DNA from: Isoetes taiwanensis
Taxonomy: Eukaryota > Streptophyta > Lycopodiopsida > Isoetales > Isoetaceae
Direction: 5' to 3'
Length of the DNA: 64,000 nucleotides
NCBI GenBank assembly: GCA_021234155.1
Contig: JAJEKV010000010.1
Coordinates: 15,882,275-15,946,274 of the forward strand
Shown here: piece after piece, positions 11,530 through 22,916 of the stretch
Layout of the letters: each line of letters opens with the position of its first letter
Numbering within the stretch: position 1 is the stretch's first letter
Notes under the pieces: model-generated
What the model was told of the DNA's origin: nothing
The model's database searches: none
The model's input: only the letters and a program-made list of their open reading frames with translations
Position numbers and translations under genes: made by a program

Positions 11530-12045
11530 GGGCTACTACCTAGGCTCCAACATGCTCAAACATGCCATGCGGGCTCTAACATGCCACCTATGCTCCAACT
11601 TGCCAAGGTGGCTCAAACATGCCACGTGGGCTCCAACATGCCAATTTGGCTCAAGCATGCCATGCAGGCTCTAACATGCCAAGGTGGCTCAAACATGCCA
11701 CGTGGGCTCCAACATGCCACCTAGGCTCCAACATGCCAAGGTGGCTCCAACATGCCAAGGTGGCTCAAACATGCCACCTGAAAGAACAACGTGCTCAAAC
11801 ATGCCAAGATGGCTCAAACATGCCACGTGGGCTCCAACATGCCACATAGGCTCCAACATGCCAAGGTGGCTCAAACATGCCACCTAGTCTCAAACATGCC
11901 AAGGTGGCTCCAACATGCCACCTAGGCTCAAACATACCAAGGTGGCTCAAACATGCCACCTAGGCTCCAACATGCCACCTACGCTCAAACATGCCAAGGT
12001 GGCTCAAACATGCCACCTATGCTCAAACATGTTGGAGCCTAGATG
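11530..12045. repeat. Minisatellite, 19-bp unit (inverted orientation)
   Basis: About 26 copies of CCAACATGCCACCTAGGCT and CAAGGTGGCTCAAACATGC variants occur, the reverse complement of the 7.2-8.3 kb unit. At 12026-12040 the orientation flips again for one unit. ORFs in both strands here are period artefacts. Confidence 0.93.
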
Positions 12046-12059
12046 CCATGTCACCCAAA

Positions 12060-13660
12060 ATTTGCCAACGTCACCCCATGAAAAACCAAAGATGTACATC
12101 TTTTCATTAATGGCCTAGTCAAAACTTGACATTGCTTACTTGGCATGCCATGTCACCAACTGGAGGGCCACATCATTTTTTCATGCCCTTTGCTGGTGTC
12201 ACATGTGGAACGACATCAAGATTCCATTATAAACATTTATTACCTATGGATTTGTAGACCTAACTTTGTAAAGAATGTTTCTATGGTTATCCAAAGAATC
12301 ATTCTAGAAGTACAAAGGACCAAGGATTGATCATATCATGGCCCACAAGTTTACCTTATGATATATGGCGCCAAGTAAAAAATGCTAGAAATGCATATGT
12401 AGCATTTCCAAACTCTAGGCACCTAAAAGAAAATGCATTGATATTACCCAGAGGAAAACTTGTCATAAGATTTCGATGTACTGACTTACCCATAGGAAAA
12501 CACTGACTTTGATACTGACTTTTGACGAGAGATTTTCAATTTCAACCCCAAAATCCCAACACTCATTGAGAATGAAAAATATGTTCCAGCCATATTATTG
12601 GCTATGGCCATATGGCTTGTTGAACGCAGGAAGTAGATTGCAGGAAGTAGTTAGGTTGAAAACTAAAATTGAGAATTAAAATGTGTGGTGGAAAAATGCC
12701 CCATCAAATATCAAATGTGAGAATAACGGTTCAGATTTGATGAAGATAAACGGCCCAAATGGTGATCTTGGTACTGTCATCTTATTGGCTCTGTTTTTAA
12801 CGCTTCAGATTTACTGACAATAGAGATGGACGCTGAAGATCGCGATCCTCGCCCTATGATTTTATTGGCTAAAAAATGAAGGGCTGAGATTAATGGATAA
12901 GATTTTTATCACAGCCATTGCTTTCTTTCTCCTGCTTTGGCGCATCTTTCTCCAGCTATGGCTATGGTTCCAGCTATGGCGATCCGGAGCCACTGCAGAT
13001 TTCTGCTAGAGTATTTCCGCCCAAGCATTTTACTTCTCAAGCCTTTGAAGTTTCTTCATGGCCGGCTCTGCAGCTCTGTAACGCCATCTGCCTTCATTTT
13101 TTTCTACAACTTCTTCAAATCCGGTTGCCTATTCATTCTTTTCTATTCTTTTATCTCCTCTAGTCTTTCTCATCTTTAAAGTCAATGATGCCTCTGTCTT
13201 TCCGCGAGGTGTAGAATGCTCAAAACTTGACAAATCTGCGAGCTTTTCTTGCCTGGATGGGGCAAAGCGGAGGCCTTGCGGGAGCTCCATTTGAGAAATC
13301 AGGAGCAAATTTGATCCCCTGGCTACTCTTTTTGCAGTTAGGGCTTCAAGCACCTAGGGCAGCGGATACTGCCGCGCCTGTTTCTTGCAGAACAAAGATC
13401 TAGAGGTTATTTTTTTTCGTTTATTTTCTATGCACAGAGACAGATCTAAGAAGTTTTTGCATGATAGGTCGGTCAGGCCAGTCACAAAGCATTCGTGGCT
13501 GGTTAGGTACAGAGCAGGTTGAAGGAACTATGGCTGGTTAGGTACAGAGCAGGTTGAAAAATATAGCAGCAACTATGGCAGGTAGGCGGTGACAGGCCGA
13601 TTTTTGAATCTTCTGTAACTGGTTAATTCTTATTGTATTTAATTTCTGGTAAAAGCTCCA
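12060..13660. other. Gene-free or unrecognised stretch
   Basis: No family-supported coding frame is present. A CT-rich stretch with two overlapping ORFs at 12918-13179 could be a 5' leader but leads to no recognisable protein. At 13494-13552 a 28-bp word (TGGCTGGTTAGGTACAGAGC and following bases) is duplicated in tandem. Confidence 0.4.
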
Positions 13661-13669
13661 AATCCTGAA

Positions 13670-13790
13670 GCAATAGGCCTCTTAATGGAGCTTGGAGCTT
13701 GCCACTCGACCCTTGGGTTCAAATCCCATACTGACAGTGCAGGCAGAGTACATCATACCTTGAATCTTTCAACAATTTCATGTCTTTTTT
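13670..13790 (+). mobile_element. Possible tRNA-derived SINE head
   Basis: GGGTTCAAATCCCATA near 13728 matches the tRNA T-arm (B-box consensus GGTTCRANNCC) with a paired stem, and CTTAATGGAGCTTGG about 45 bp upstream could be a degraded A box. No full tRNA fold and no clear 3' tail are seen, so a tRNA-related SINE fragment is more likely than a tRNA gene. Confidence 0.35.
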
Positions 13791-15140
13791 GCTTGGATAA
13801 TGCAGCGGAATAAAATGAATGACATGGATCTGGAATATTTGTTACAAAATGATTTTTGTTGGCTCTGTGCTAGTGAGTTTACAGCAGAGTCCGATATTGA
13901 TTTAATGTTGGTTTCTTTACTGAGGCCAGGATAGCCATAGCCTGAACTTGGCTTTTAACACAGTAGAAGATGATCTGTGGTACTGAAGTGTAAAATGGAA
14001 TGTAAACATCATTTGGAATTCTGGAATGTAATCTCTGGTTTCAATTGTTAAATATTAAAGATATGAAGTTCTTGTATTGTAAATATGAAAGTAATTTTAA
14101 TTGATTGTTTTCTATAGTTTTAGTTTTATAAGTGTCCACTCTTGTACCATTGGAACTTAACACTTAACACAAGAACTTATGATAAAAAATTTGCCAACCT
14201 TAGATATGTGGCATGGAATCAAGCACTTAGAAATAATGGTCAAAAACAATACTCGATTCCCAAAAAAAATTCATACCAAAAAAATAAAATATGATTATAT
14301 TGGCTTTAAATTGTGATTTGTATTAATTTTTTATTTGAGTGTGCCACGTGTCAATGTTTGATTGGTTATTAGATATTAAAAACAATGCATTGTTTTACTT
14401 GTGACATTGTTTCTCCGCGTAAACAACACATTGTTTTACTTGTAACATTGTTTCTACGCGTGTAGTATTGCTTTATCTACATGTCCATTTTTTTTCTAAT
14501 TATGTGGTTTTTAAAATTTTGATCCAAAAACAACGCTAGAAATGAAAGGCCATGTGTGGTTTTTTTTTTTCCCGCAAAAACAACATTTGAAGACAACTAT
14601 TTAAAAAAATGATGCGTCTACTTTCTAATTTCTATATGTCACATTGAGGAAAACAACATTTGAAAACAAATTGTTTTTTTATACAAAACATGTGGATTTC
14701 TTGAAAATTATGTATATTTTTTTGGGAAAACAATGTCAACTTAAAAAAACTACAAATAGAGAAAAAAAAAACACACAAATGGAAAAGAGAAAAACAACTG
14801 TCTTTTTTAGTTTTCCACGTGTACTAATATTCGAACCTACATGTGCTATTTACAAGACAAACAACGCGTGGCTACTCCAAAAACAACAGTCAAGAAGGAA
14901 AAAAATACACGTTGACAAAAAAATCACAAAAACTACGTCAATTTTTTCTATGCGTGGTTTTTTCTGCCAAAAGACCATCGTGGGATTTTTTTGCCAAAAA
15001 ACCACTGTCTCTTTGTGCAAATCCGGATAAACGGACCACGTGGACTTTTGGGGCCATTTTGGTATTGTTTTTGGCATAAAACAACACTTCCGTACAACTA
15101 AAAAACAACTGTGGACCAAAATTCGGGGTCAGTGTGGAAT
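13791..15140. other. AT-rich non-coding stretch with short repeats
   Basis: Homopolymer-rich DNA (long A and T runs, AAAACAAC words). A 42-bp segment centred on ACATTGTTTTACTTGT is duplicated at about 14383-14465. ORFs at 14644-15119 are K/N/F-rich and in both strands, so they look like composition artefacts. It is the upstream region of the 15.35-kb gene. Confidence 0.45.
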
Positions 15141-15147
15141 ATTTAAA

Positions 15148-15262
15148 CCAACGGTTCTTTCTAACGGTTATTTCTAACGGTTCTTTCTAGCCTTGAAGCT
15201 ATATATACCCTCCCATTCCATAGCCATCCGCCTATCCATGCGCCTCCAAGCTATATATACCC
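15148..15262 (+). promoter_or_regulatory. Promoter with three AACGG (MSA-like) motifs and two TATA boxes
   Basis: Three AACGG motifs sit in 36 bp: CCAACGGTTC (15148), TCTAACGGTTA (15160) and TCTAACGGTTC (15173). The second matches the plant M-phase-specific activator consensus YCYAACGGYYA in full, the others nearly so. Downstream, GCTATATATACCC occurs twice, at about 15199 and 15251, giving two TATA boxes 155 and 103 bp before the ATG at 15355. Known MSA sites bind MYB3R factors and drive G2/M expression; that this one does so is inference. Confidence 0.55.
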
Positions 15263-15354
15263 TTGCCTTAGTTATTCTTAGTTATTCTTGGTTGGTTGCA
15301 GTTGAGTTCAGTAGCAGTCGAGTTCCTTTGCTTACTATTCAAGCCAAGTGACAG

Positions 15355-16089
15355 ATGGTGAGGACCCGACAACAGCTTCGTGAGAGCAGTGCCATCTGCG
15401 CCCATAGTCTTGAGGATGTCCTCGTCCACTTGAATGAAATTCAGGAGGATGTGGGGCTAGATCTCGCCCAGCCTGACGGCATCAAAACATTCAGAAGTAA
15501 GCATGTTCTTGTCTTCCTCCATATTCATGTTCTACTTTCATATTATTAATCTTTTCATGATCCACTCATGGTTCATGCAGAGACCGTGGAGAATGGGGAA
15601 TACAGAGAGACCCCTAGGCCTCGGGTCATTGACCTTAACAGGCCAACCGAAAGGGCATTGCTGGCTGAATTGAAGAGGTCTATTATCCAGGGCAAGGCTT
15701 TGAAGTATTTGCTAGCTATGGACCATGTGTGGGAAGGCAACACCCTAAAAGCCTGCTTCGAGGAAATGTATGCTGCACGGAGGCAGCGAAAGAAGGTTCT
15801 GTTCAGGGAAGTCCTAGAGGGGTCTGATCCAACCCTATGCAATACATTGGATGACAAGATGTGGAGACTACCATGCGGTGTGCCAGATGTAACTGTTGAG
15901 GATGTCCGGGCAGAAGTCATGGCAACAGTGCTTGATGTTGATTCAGAGAGCACCAGCACCAGCAGAGACCCCGAACCAAAGAGTGTAAAGAATGTTCACG
16001 TTGTCAGTGACGTGTCCTCGGATGATGACCCAGAAGACTCGGCAGGATACATTGGCCATGCATTTCCTAGGCATACCACCATAGGCTGA
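15355..16089 (+). CDS. Two-exon gene of unknown function, 216 aa
   Basis: Exon 1 is 15355-15496, starting MVRTRQQLRESSAICAHSLE and ending at A/GTAAGC. Exon 2 is 15581-16089 after CATGCAG. The joint restores one frame (TFR-K-TVENGEYRE), and the gene ends at TGA. The start is supported by the TATA boxes and by being the first ATG after them. The protein is hydrophilic, with a basic middle (AARRQRKKVLFRE) and an acidic Ser/Asp-rich tail (DVSSDDDPEDS). No signal peptide or membrane segment is visible. I do not recognise a family. It faces the Ulp1-like gene tail-to-tail across a minisatellite and may be the second gene of the same mobile element, or a host gene. The frame is intact, unlike most neighbours. 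Confidence 0.65.
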
Positions 16090-16234
16090 CGTTGCTGTTA
16101 TAAAAAAAGTCTCATGTTTCTGTTATAAAGAAAGTTTCATGTTTATGTTATAAAAAAGTCTTGGTTTATCTGGACAATGTATGAGTATGGCTTGGAATGA
16201 CATACCTTGAATGGCTTTGAATGAGTATGGCTTG

Positions 16235-16685
16235 GCCATGAAATACTTTGGTATTTCTGGCCAGATACCATGGTTTTTCTGGCCAATACCTTGGTATTTC
16301 TGGCCAATACCTTGGTATTTCTGACCAATATCTTGGTATTTTTGGCCAATACCTTGGTATTTCTGGCCAAATACCTTGGTATTTCTGGCCAATACCTTGG
16401 TATTTCAGGCCAGATACCATGGTATTTCTGGCCAATACCTTGGTATTTCTGGCTAATACCTTGCTATATTTATGAAAAACCTTGGTAGCTCTGGCCAGAT
16501 ACCATGGTATTTCTGGCCAATACCTTGGTATTTCTGGCCAATACCTTGGTATTTTTATGAAATACCTTGGTAGCTCTGGCAAAATACTTTGGTATTTCTG
16601 GCCAGATACTTTGGTATTTCTGGCCAAATACCTTGGTATTTCTGGCCAGATACCTTGGTATTTCTTGCCAAAACCTGCTACTATT
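16235..16685. repeat. Minisatellite, 21-bp unit
   Basis: About 20 copies of TTGGTATTTCTGGCCAATACC occur, with AATACC/AGATACC and AATACCATGG variants. The array lies between the stop codons of two convergent genes (16089 and 16974). The long ORFs in both strands (WYFWPIPWYF, ARNTKVLARN patterns) are products of the repeat, since 21 is divisible by three. Confidence 0.93.
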
Positions 16686-16785
16686 TCTGGCCAGAAACGT
16701 TGTTACTTAGACAATTGCAATTAAAGCCATGGTATTTCTGGTAACACATCCATACATAATCATAGTTCTTTTGTTCAGAAGTAAC

Positions 16786-16885
16786 AGAAAAAGAAGGCCA
16801 CAATCTCGCCGCGCAAAATCGTAAGCTTTTGTCGTGGCAAAAAAAGAAGGCCACAATGTCGCGTTGCAAAATCTGCTTTGCTAAA
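16786..16885. repeat. Short duplicated word
   Basis: AAAAAGAAGGCCACAAT followed by a TCGC and GCAAAATC context occurs at about 16789 and 16841, a 52-bp tandem duplication with differences. Confidence 0.5.
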
Positions 16886-16973
16886 AACAATTGTCGAAGA
16901 GTTGAAATAGTTGTTCAAAAACTAAACAAGCAGCAGATCTCATTCACATTTCAGAATCTAATTTGAGGAAATT

Positions 16974-18494
16974 TCAAATGGTCTTTGGTGGTTTCTTTGC
17001 CTGTATCACAGCCTCGTGTAGCTTGCCCAGCATCATACTGAAAGTGCACCTGCAGTTTGCAACATCAACCTTTCCAAACCAATCAGGGGTCACCTGCATA
17101 GTGAAGCGTACTTAGCATAAACAATGAATATAGTGAACTCTAGAAAATCATACAATACATGGTCTTTACCTGAACAGGATGAATTTGCAGATCATTTAGA
17201 ATGAAGTCCCTAATAAAACACCGTGCATATAAAAGAGTATACACTCCACAGTCTGAACCATTTTCTTGCTCAGGACAACGCATTTCCACCGGTTGGATGT
17301 CAACCCATTCTAGGGCGACATCTTTGATCAACCTGCAGACATGTGGAACTATAAAATTTCAGAATTATATAAGTACAGAATTAGGTAGATAGTGATAGAA
17401 ACAGTAGCAGGATGCCTACTTGCATATTTCACGCGATATCTCAGCAACATGCCATAATCTGAGGGAGTCAAAATGCAGCAAAGTGGGATGTGGAGCTCCA
17501 AGAGTCTGGCAGACTTCCCAATCGGCACAATAAACATATAGGCTCCAATGATGGCTGCAATTAATCAATCAGAATTAACTACTTATAAACATATCATAAA
17601 TTATGAATAACCAAAGTCAATGGAAAGGATAACCTTCTACAAACAGGCAGCCAATAGAAGAGGGGTGGCTCTCGGGGTTTGGCAGGAATCAGCTTCCTCC
17701 AGATGGACACAACCTTCTTCATTTACAGGTCCACAATGGCCGGGTGGAAGAAGACATGAGATCTTCTCCTCGAGACTGGTATCGTATGAGAGACAACCCT
17801 GTAAGATTTATGAATTCAGCGCAAAATTGAAATAAATGAGAAAGAGTGACACTTACATGAGATACGCTCCCACACATTGCTCATTCAGCCAAGATTGTCC
17901 CATCTTTTCAGGAATATCCGTACCAGGATGCTCGAATGAGAAGGCCTCCACATCATCTATCACAAATTCACCTTTTGGATCCGAGACCGTAGGGCAAAGT
18001 GCGCTCCTCAAATGGACAGGCCATTGTGCATTGTAGGCGAGAATTGGAGCAGATTTGGTGCTCTTCCCCTTCTTTTTTTGGTTAGCCCATTCCAAAGTGA
18101 TGAGGTCCTCCAAGTGCATAAAAAAATCAAAAGAAAGAAGGAAGTCATCTGTCATGGTCACCACTGTTCTCCTGATTACCTCGGGATCACCAATACCTTT
18201 GTCATCTTCCAATACCAAGTATGTGGATATCTGGTGCACGGGTGATGAAGCAGCACCCACTTGTTCGGATGAGAGAAATTCAGAACCGATCCTCAACTTT
18301 GGTTTTTGAGGTGCTTTCAAAGACATCCCAGCAGCTATAGACTTGCTTAGCATAGTAACTGGTGTGGAAGGGGATCCATGCCCGCTGCTGCTCCACTCAA
18401 ACCTGCCACAGTGAAGTAATTTGGTCTGCAAACCCTCCTTGCAAGTCTCTATATTACCCAAAGCTTCTCGGTCTACCCACTCTTTTCTGTCCAC
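16974..18494 (-). pseudogene. Ulp1-type (C48) SUMO-protease-like gene, five exons, one internal stop
   Basis: Minus-strand exons 18494-17857, 17798-17634, 17554-17420, 17332-17170 and 17093-16974 have GT-AG borders, and every joint keeps frame (1,221 nt in all). Family residues fall in order: SWLNEQCVGAYL at the end of exon 1, FYWLPVCRS joined to HHWSLYVY (catalytic His), LLHFDSL (Asp, exon 3), and PEQENGSDCGVYTLL (Gln and catalytic Cys, exon 4). The protein ends KKPPKTI. Such domains cleave SUMO-like conjugates, and plant MULE and CACTA relatives often carry them. TAA at 17723-17725 breaks exon 2; a CAA Gln codon there would need one change. No ATG precedes the domain near 18494, and the frame closes at about 18535 where the LINE begins, so the 5' part is probably cut off. 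Confidence 0.82.
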
Positions 18495-18548
18495 ATCATC
18501 CAGCCCATAATTTTGTGCACTTCCACTCCCTCATACACATCTGAAAAC

Positions 18549-19150
18549 CTTGCCAACTCCCCCTTTCAAATGGTCAATCCTATTACTGATCATAATGCTT
18601 TTAATGGCCAAGGGGACCTAATTGATCTCTCTGATCCAATTGAACCTTCACATAGTCAACCTTATCCACACCTAAACCAATTTAATAATATCAATCAGGC
18701 CATTGCTGAGCAACTAGCAGGGTTACATGTGGAATACATAGTGGATTAGAATGCTGAGATAGCAAATGACAACATGGATCTCCTTCTTCCAGGCAAGTTC
18801 TTTCTGTTATCAAGGATATTAACTCTAATAATTCTGGTTTAAATGTATTTCCTTCTAATTCTGATAATTTGAATAAGTCTCTAAATCTCTGTTGCCAGTC
18901 TAAATTTTGGACCTGCCCCCATGAATCCTCCTCAGATTCTGATTGTCCTGATAAAGAAAATGAGTCCTTTTCTCAAGTCTGGGAGGATGATATATTTCTC
19001 TCAACTCTAAATTCTGTACCTGGGAAAAAGAAAAGTGTGGTCACTTCTGACAAGGCTAGCAAGGTTATCTCTAGGAACTTTGCATCTCCAGCTTTAAACA
19101 CTAGATTGCAAACTAAAAAATTCACCAGAAGCCAGAAAAAGAGATCCTAA
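18549..19150 (+). pseudogene. LINE ORF1 C-terminal remnant
   Basis: Two open stretches, 18549-18749 and 18869-19150, are separated by a TAG at 18747 and a frame change. They are rich in N, S, D and K (for example KKFTRSQKKRS at the end), as in variable ORF1 C-termini. No CCHC knuckle or RNA-binding fold is visible. The N-terminal part is missing through 5' truncation. Assignment rests on position directly ahead of ORF2. Confidence 0.5.
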
Positions 19151-19186
19151 CTGATTTGTCCTCAATTCCTATTTATCCCCCTTCCA

Positions 19187-22100
19187 ATGAAGATTCTTAC
19201 ATGGAATCTTAGAGGTATAAAAGGACCCTTGAAAAGAAGGAGAGTGATTGCTCAAATCAGAGAATATAATGCAGATATAATTTTGCTTCAAGAGTTGAGG
19301 CTTCCGAATTTTGAATGCTCCAATTTAGCCAATTGGATTGGACCTGGCTATTCCTCTTCATGGATAGAAGCCACTGGCACTTCAGGAGGTATTTGTATCA
19401 TCTGGAAAAACATCTCTCATTGCTTAATTCATAATAGCCCTGAGAAAAGTTGGCAGGCAGTGATTTTTAGGAAAAATGATCTCTCTTTTGGAATAATAAA
19501 TGTTTATGCCTCTACCTCCTCAAAAGAAAGAGAAAACTTATGGCCTCAAATTGGCAACTGGCTGGAAAACCACAGTACCCTATCTTGGATCATTGGTGGT
19601 GATTTCAATAATACCCCTTGCAGAGATCTCAAACTTGGCAGTGATATTAATATGACTAAAACTAAGAAGATCAATTGGGATTACTTTATGGACAATTTCC
19701 TCTTCACTCATATCCCCTCTGCTACAGCAAAGTTCACTTGGTCAAATAAACAAGAAGGAAGCAAGCGTGTCTTCTGTGCCCTTGATAGATATTATGTTAA
19801 TAACTCTGACAATCCTTTCTGGGATAGTTGTGTTGTTTATAGTGATGAGTCCACTTCCATCTCTGACCACCAGCCTCAATTTCTTGAGACCAAGCATTTG
19901 CTTAGCATTAAAAAAGGATCAAATTGCTCCTTCAAGCTTAACTGCAGCTTGCTGAACAATGTAAACTTCTGTGATCAGTTCAAATCTTTCTATTTGAATC
20001 TCCCAAGAGTGCAACCCTTCAATTCAATGAGAGATTTTTATTCAAACATCAAGGCCTCCAAAGTGTGGATTATGAAATGGTCTAAAGATAATTACAACTC
20101 TAGAAAAGAGGAAAAAATGAGATGCATGATTAGTATGAAGGAAATTAGGCTTCAACTTCAGGGAGATCCTCATAACAGAGAGTTACATATTCAGGAGTCT
20201 AATCTTGAGCAATCTATAAAGGCCATGGAGAAATATGAAGCTAAAGGTGCTGCCATTAAGTGCAAAATTAAATATCTTTCAAATATGGACAATAATAATT
20301 CGAAATTTTTCTTTAGAGTGGCTAAAAATAGAGTCCTTCAGAATCAGATTTTGGCAGTTAAAAATGATCATGACACCCTTCTGGAAGATTCCAAAGATAT
20401 TAGCCAATTCTTTTATTCTAAATATTCTGAAATCTTCTCTGATAGTGGTAATATTCCATGGCAAACTCCAGAAGCCAAAGATTTTATTGACCTGGTCAAT
20501 TCTCTCCCTGATAATGACTATGATCCAATCTCTAATAATGTTACTGATTTACCCAATGAGATTGAGATTAAGGCTACTCTAATGCACCTTGCAAAAGGAA
20601 AGAGCCCTGGCCCTGATGGCTTGCCCCCTGAGTTCTACTTGAGCTTTTGGGATGTAATTAAAAATGACTTCATTCATATGATCCATGGCTTTTGGCTGAA
20701 CAATCATTTACATCCAGCAATTGCTTCTGGCATGATCACCCTAGTGCCAAAGGTTGAAAAACCTGAGAAATTCAGTGATTGGAGACCTATCTCCCTCACT
20801 AACACCTCTTATAAAGTTTGTGCCAAAATCATAGCCAACAGAATTAATGGACACCCATATTGCTGCTATGGAAGGATTGCATTGGGCTAAAACCTCCAAT
20901 CAGAATTGTATCCTCTTAAAATTGGACTTCTCTAAGGCCTTTGACTCTGTAAGGTGGGATTTCCTTCAATTGGCAATGAAGAAAATTGGTCTTCCTGATA
21001 AGCTTATCCATTTAATCCTTGGGCTCAATTCTCGTGCTCAATCCTCTATTTTGATTAATGGATCTCCTGGTAATTTCTTCCCCCTCAAGAAAGGAGTTAG
21101 GCAAGGTTGTCCCTTAGCCCCTTATCTGTTTATTATTGCTGCAGATCAGTTAACTCGTGCCATTCTTCACCATCAGCAACTTGGCAATATTAAAGGTCTT
21201 GTTATGCCAAATTCCCAAAATCAATTGACTATCCTCCAATATGCAGATGACTCATTCTCCTTCCTTCAAAATAATCTTGCAAATATTGAGTTTTTCCTCA
21301 AAGTTATTAATAATTTCAGTCAAGCTTCAGGTATTCAACTGAATCTTCTTAAATCTGTCATTATTGGTGCCTCAAGTCAACCTAGTATTCATGGCATAAA
21401 GTGTATTGCAGCAAATCAAACCACAAAATTGCTAGGGATGCCTCTAGGATTGGACATTAATATCAAGACTCTTTGGAATCCTATTGTAGAAAATATCAGG
21501 AAAAAGCTAAATAATTATGGCAGTTGTCTTTCCCTTGCTGGGAGAACTATAATTGCTTCCTCTGTCATAGCAAGCTCCCATGTCTACTTCTCTTCTGCTC
21601 TCATTGCTCCTAAATGCATTTATCAAAGAAATTGAAAGAATTATCGAATTTTATTTGGGGCAAGAGGCACTTGGTAAACCGGAATTATGTAAACCAGAAA
21701 AATCATCGTGGCCTTGGATGCAAGAGTTTACCGCTCTGGGCTTATGCTTTGGGTGGAAAATATATTTGGAAGGCTCTTTTCCAAAGAAATAAGCCCACAC
21801 TCAATTTTTGTACTATTGGATATCGAAAAGTGGAATTAAAGATCATCCTTCAATCGGGCCATCAACTTCCTCACTCGCTTTCTATGATATGAAACCCGTT
21901 TGCCAATATCTCACCATTGATGAGGAATTTATTGCTGGCATGGAATAAAGTTTCTAATGCCTTTTCTCCCACTGGAATCAATCAAGCACATCATGCTACA
22001 AGTATCTTTTGGAATTCAAACTTAGCTAAGAGGGACAATATTCCTTTGGCCTTAATGCATCCTAAAATATATAGGAAATGGCAGATTAATAATATCTGTA

Positions 22101-22907
22101 GCCTAGGTGATCTCTGGGCCAATGGACACTGGATTTCCTGGACAACTCTTAAGGCTAAAATAAGGGGAACAAGTACTGACAGACTGATTCATAGGCATAT
22201 TGTCAGTAAAGTAGCCAACCTTACTCTAGATGGTTCTTCTACTCTTCAGACTGATTGGTTATTAAAAGGTAAAAATAAATATAAGGTGTCCAGGGTCTAT
22301 GAGCATCTCTCCAATTCAGATCTGTCTTCCAAAGCAGCTACTTACTGGAATATTTCTGAGCAAAGTGAGAAGGATCTTTTTAGAAATATATAGCTCATAT
22401 TGTGCCCCCAAAATCTCCTATTTTAATTGGTTAATTGCCAACAAAAGTGTTCCAAATCTTCTAGAAATGTGTAGGCATCAAAATATTCAACCTATAGCTT
22501 CTCAATTATGTCCCTTGAGATGTGGCAATTCTGAATCCATGGAGCATATCTTTATATGTCCTAAATTGCATAATTTCTGGTCATGGTTTGAGGAGAATTT
22601 TAATATTCAAAGACCTGCCACTTTGCTGAATTTTATGATGAATAACAATGCCTTTAAAAATTCTTTATGCTTTATTGCTTTATGGAATATATGGAAGCAC
22701 AGGAATAGAGTTTTATATGGAGGTCACAACCCTGCTATTATTTGGATTAAACTTCAAGTTATATTTGATATTGAAATCACAGCAACAGCTCATAGAAATA
22801 AACATGAAGATGCTCAATATGATCATAACTGGATGTCTTTGGGACATTTTGTTGGGTATTTCAATCTTTTTAAGCTTAACTGTCATGAAACCATTACTAA
22901 TCTTTGA
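19187..22907 (+). pseudogene. LINE ORF2 (endonuclease-reverse transcriptase), broken
   Basis: The start at 19187 gives MKILTWNLRG. Endonuclease residues are visible: N7, E36 (LLQELRLP), D139 and N141 (GGDFNN), D200 and the SDH at 226-228. The RT begins with KGKSPGPDGLPPEFY and WRPISLTNTSYKV. At about 20851 the frame shifts and the usual region holding the AFIPGR-type motif is missing, then LDFSKAFDSV, RQGCPLAPYLF and the catalytic YADD (about 21241) follow. Further frame changes occur near 21620 and 22390, with a TGA at about 21890. A Cys-His finger (CPLRCGNSESMEHIFICP) lies at 22510-22570, as in plant zf-RVT domains. There is no RNase H domain. It would act in target-primed reverse transcription if intact. 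Confidence 0.9.
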
Positions 22908-22916
22908 TTCTCGTTC

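Noticed and set aside
7165-12045. Regular short repeats resembling a CRISPR array
   Set aside because: Units are contiguous 19-mers without unique spacers, in a plant genome.
14644-15119. Overlapping ORFs of 78-128 codons
   Set aside because: AT-rich homopolymer DNA with Lys/Phe/Asn-rich products in both strands and no family resemblance.
16123-16724. ORFs up to 153 codons in both strands (ARNTKV and WYFWPIPWYF words)
   Set aside because: The 21-bp repeat is divisible by three, so frames stay open by periodicity; no protein features.
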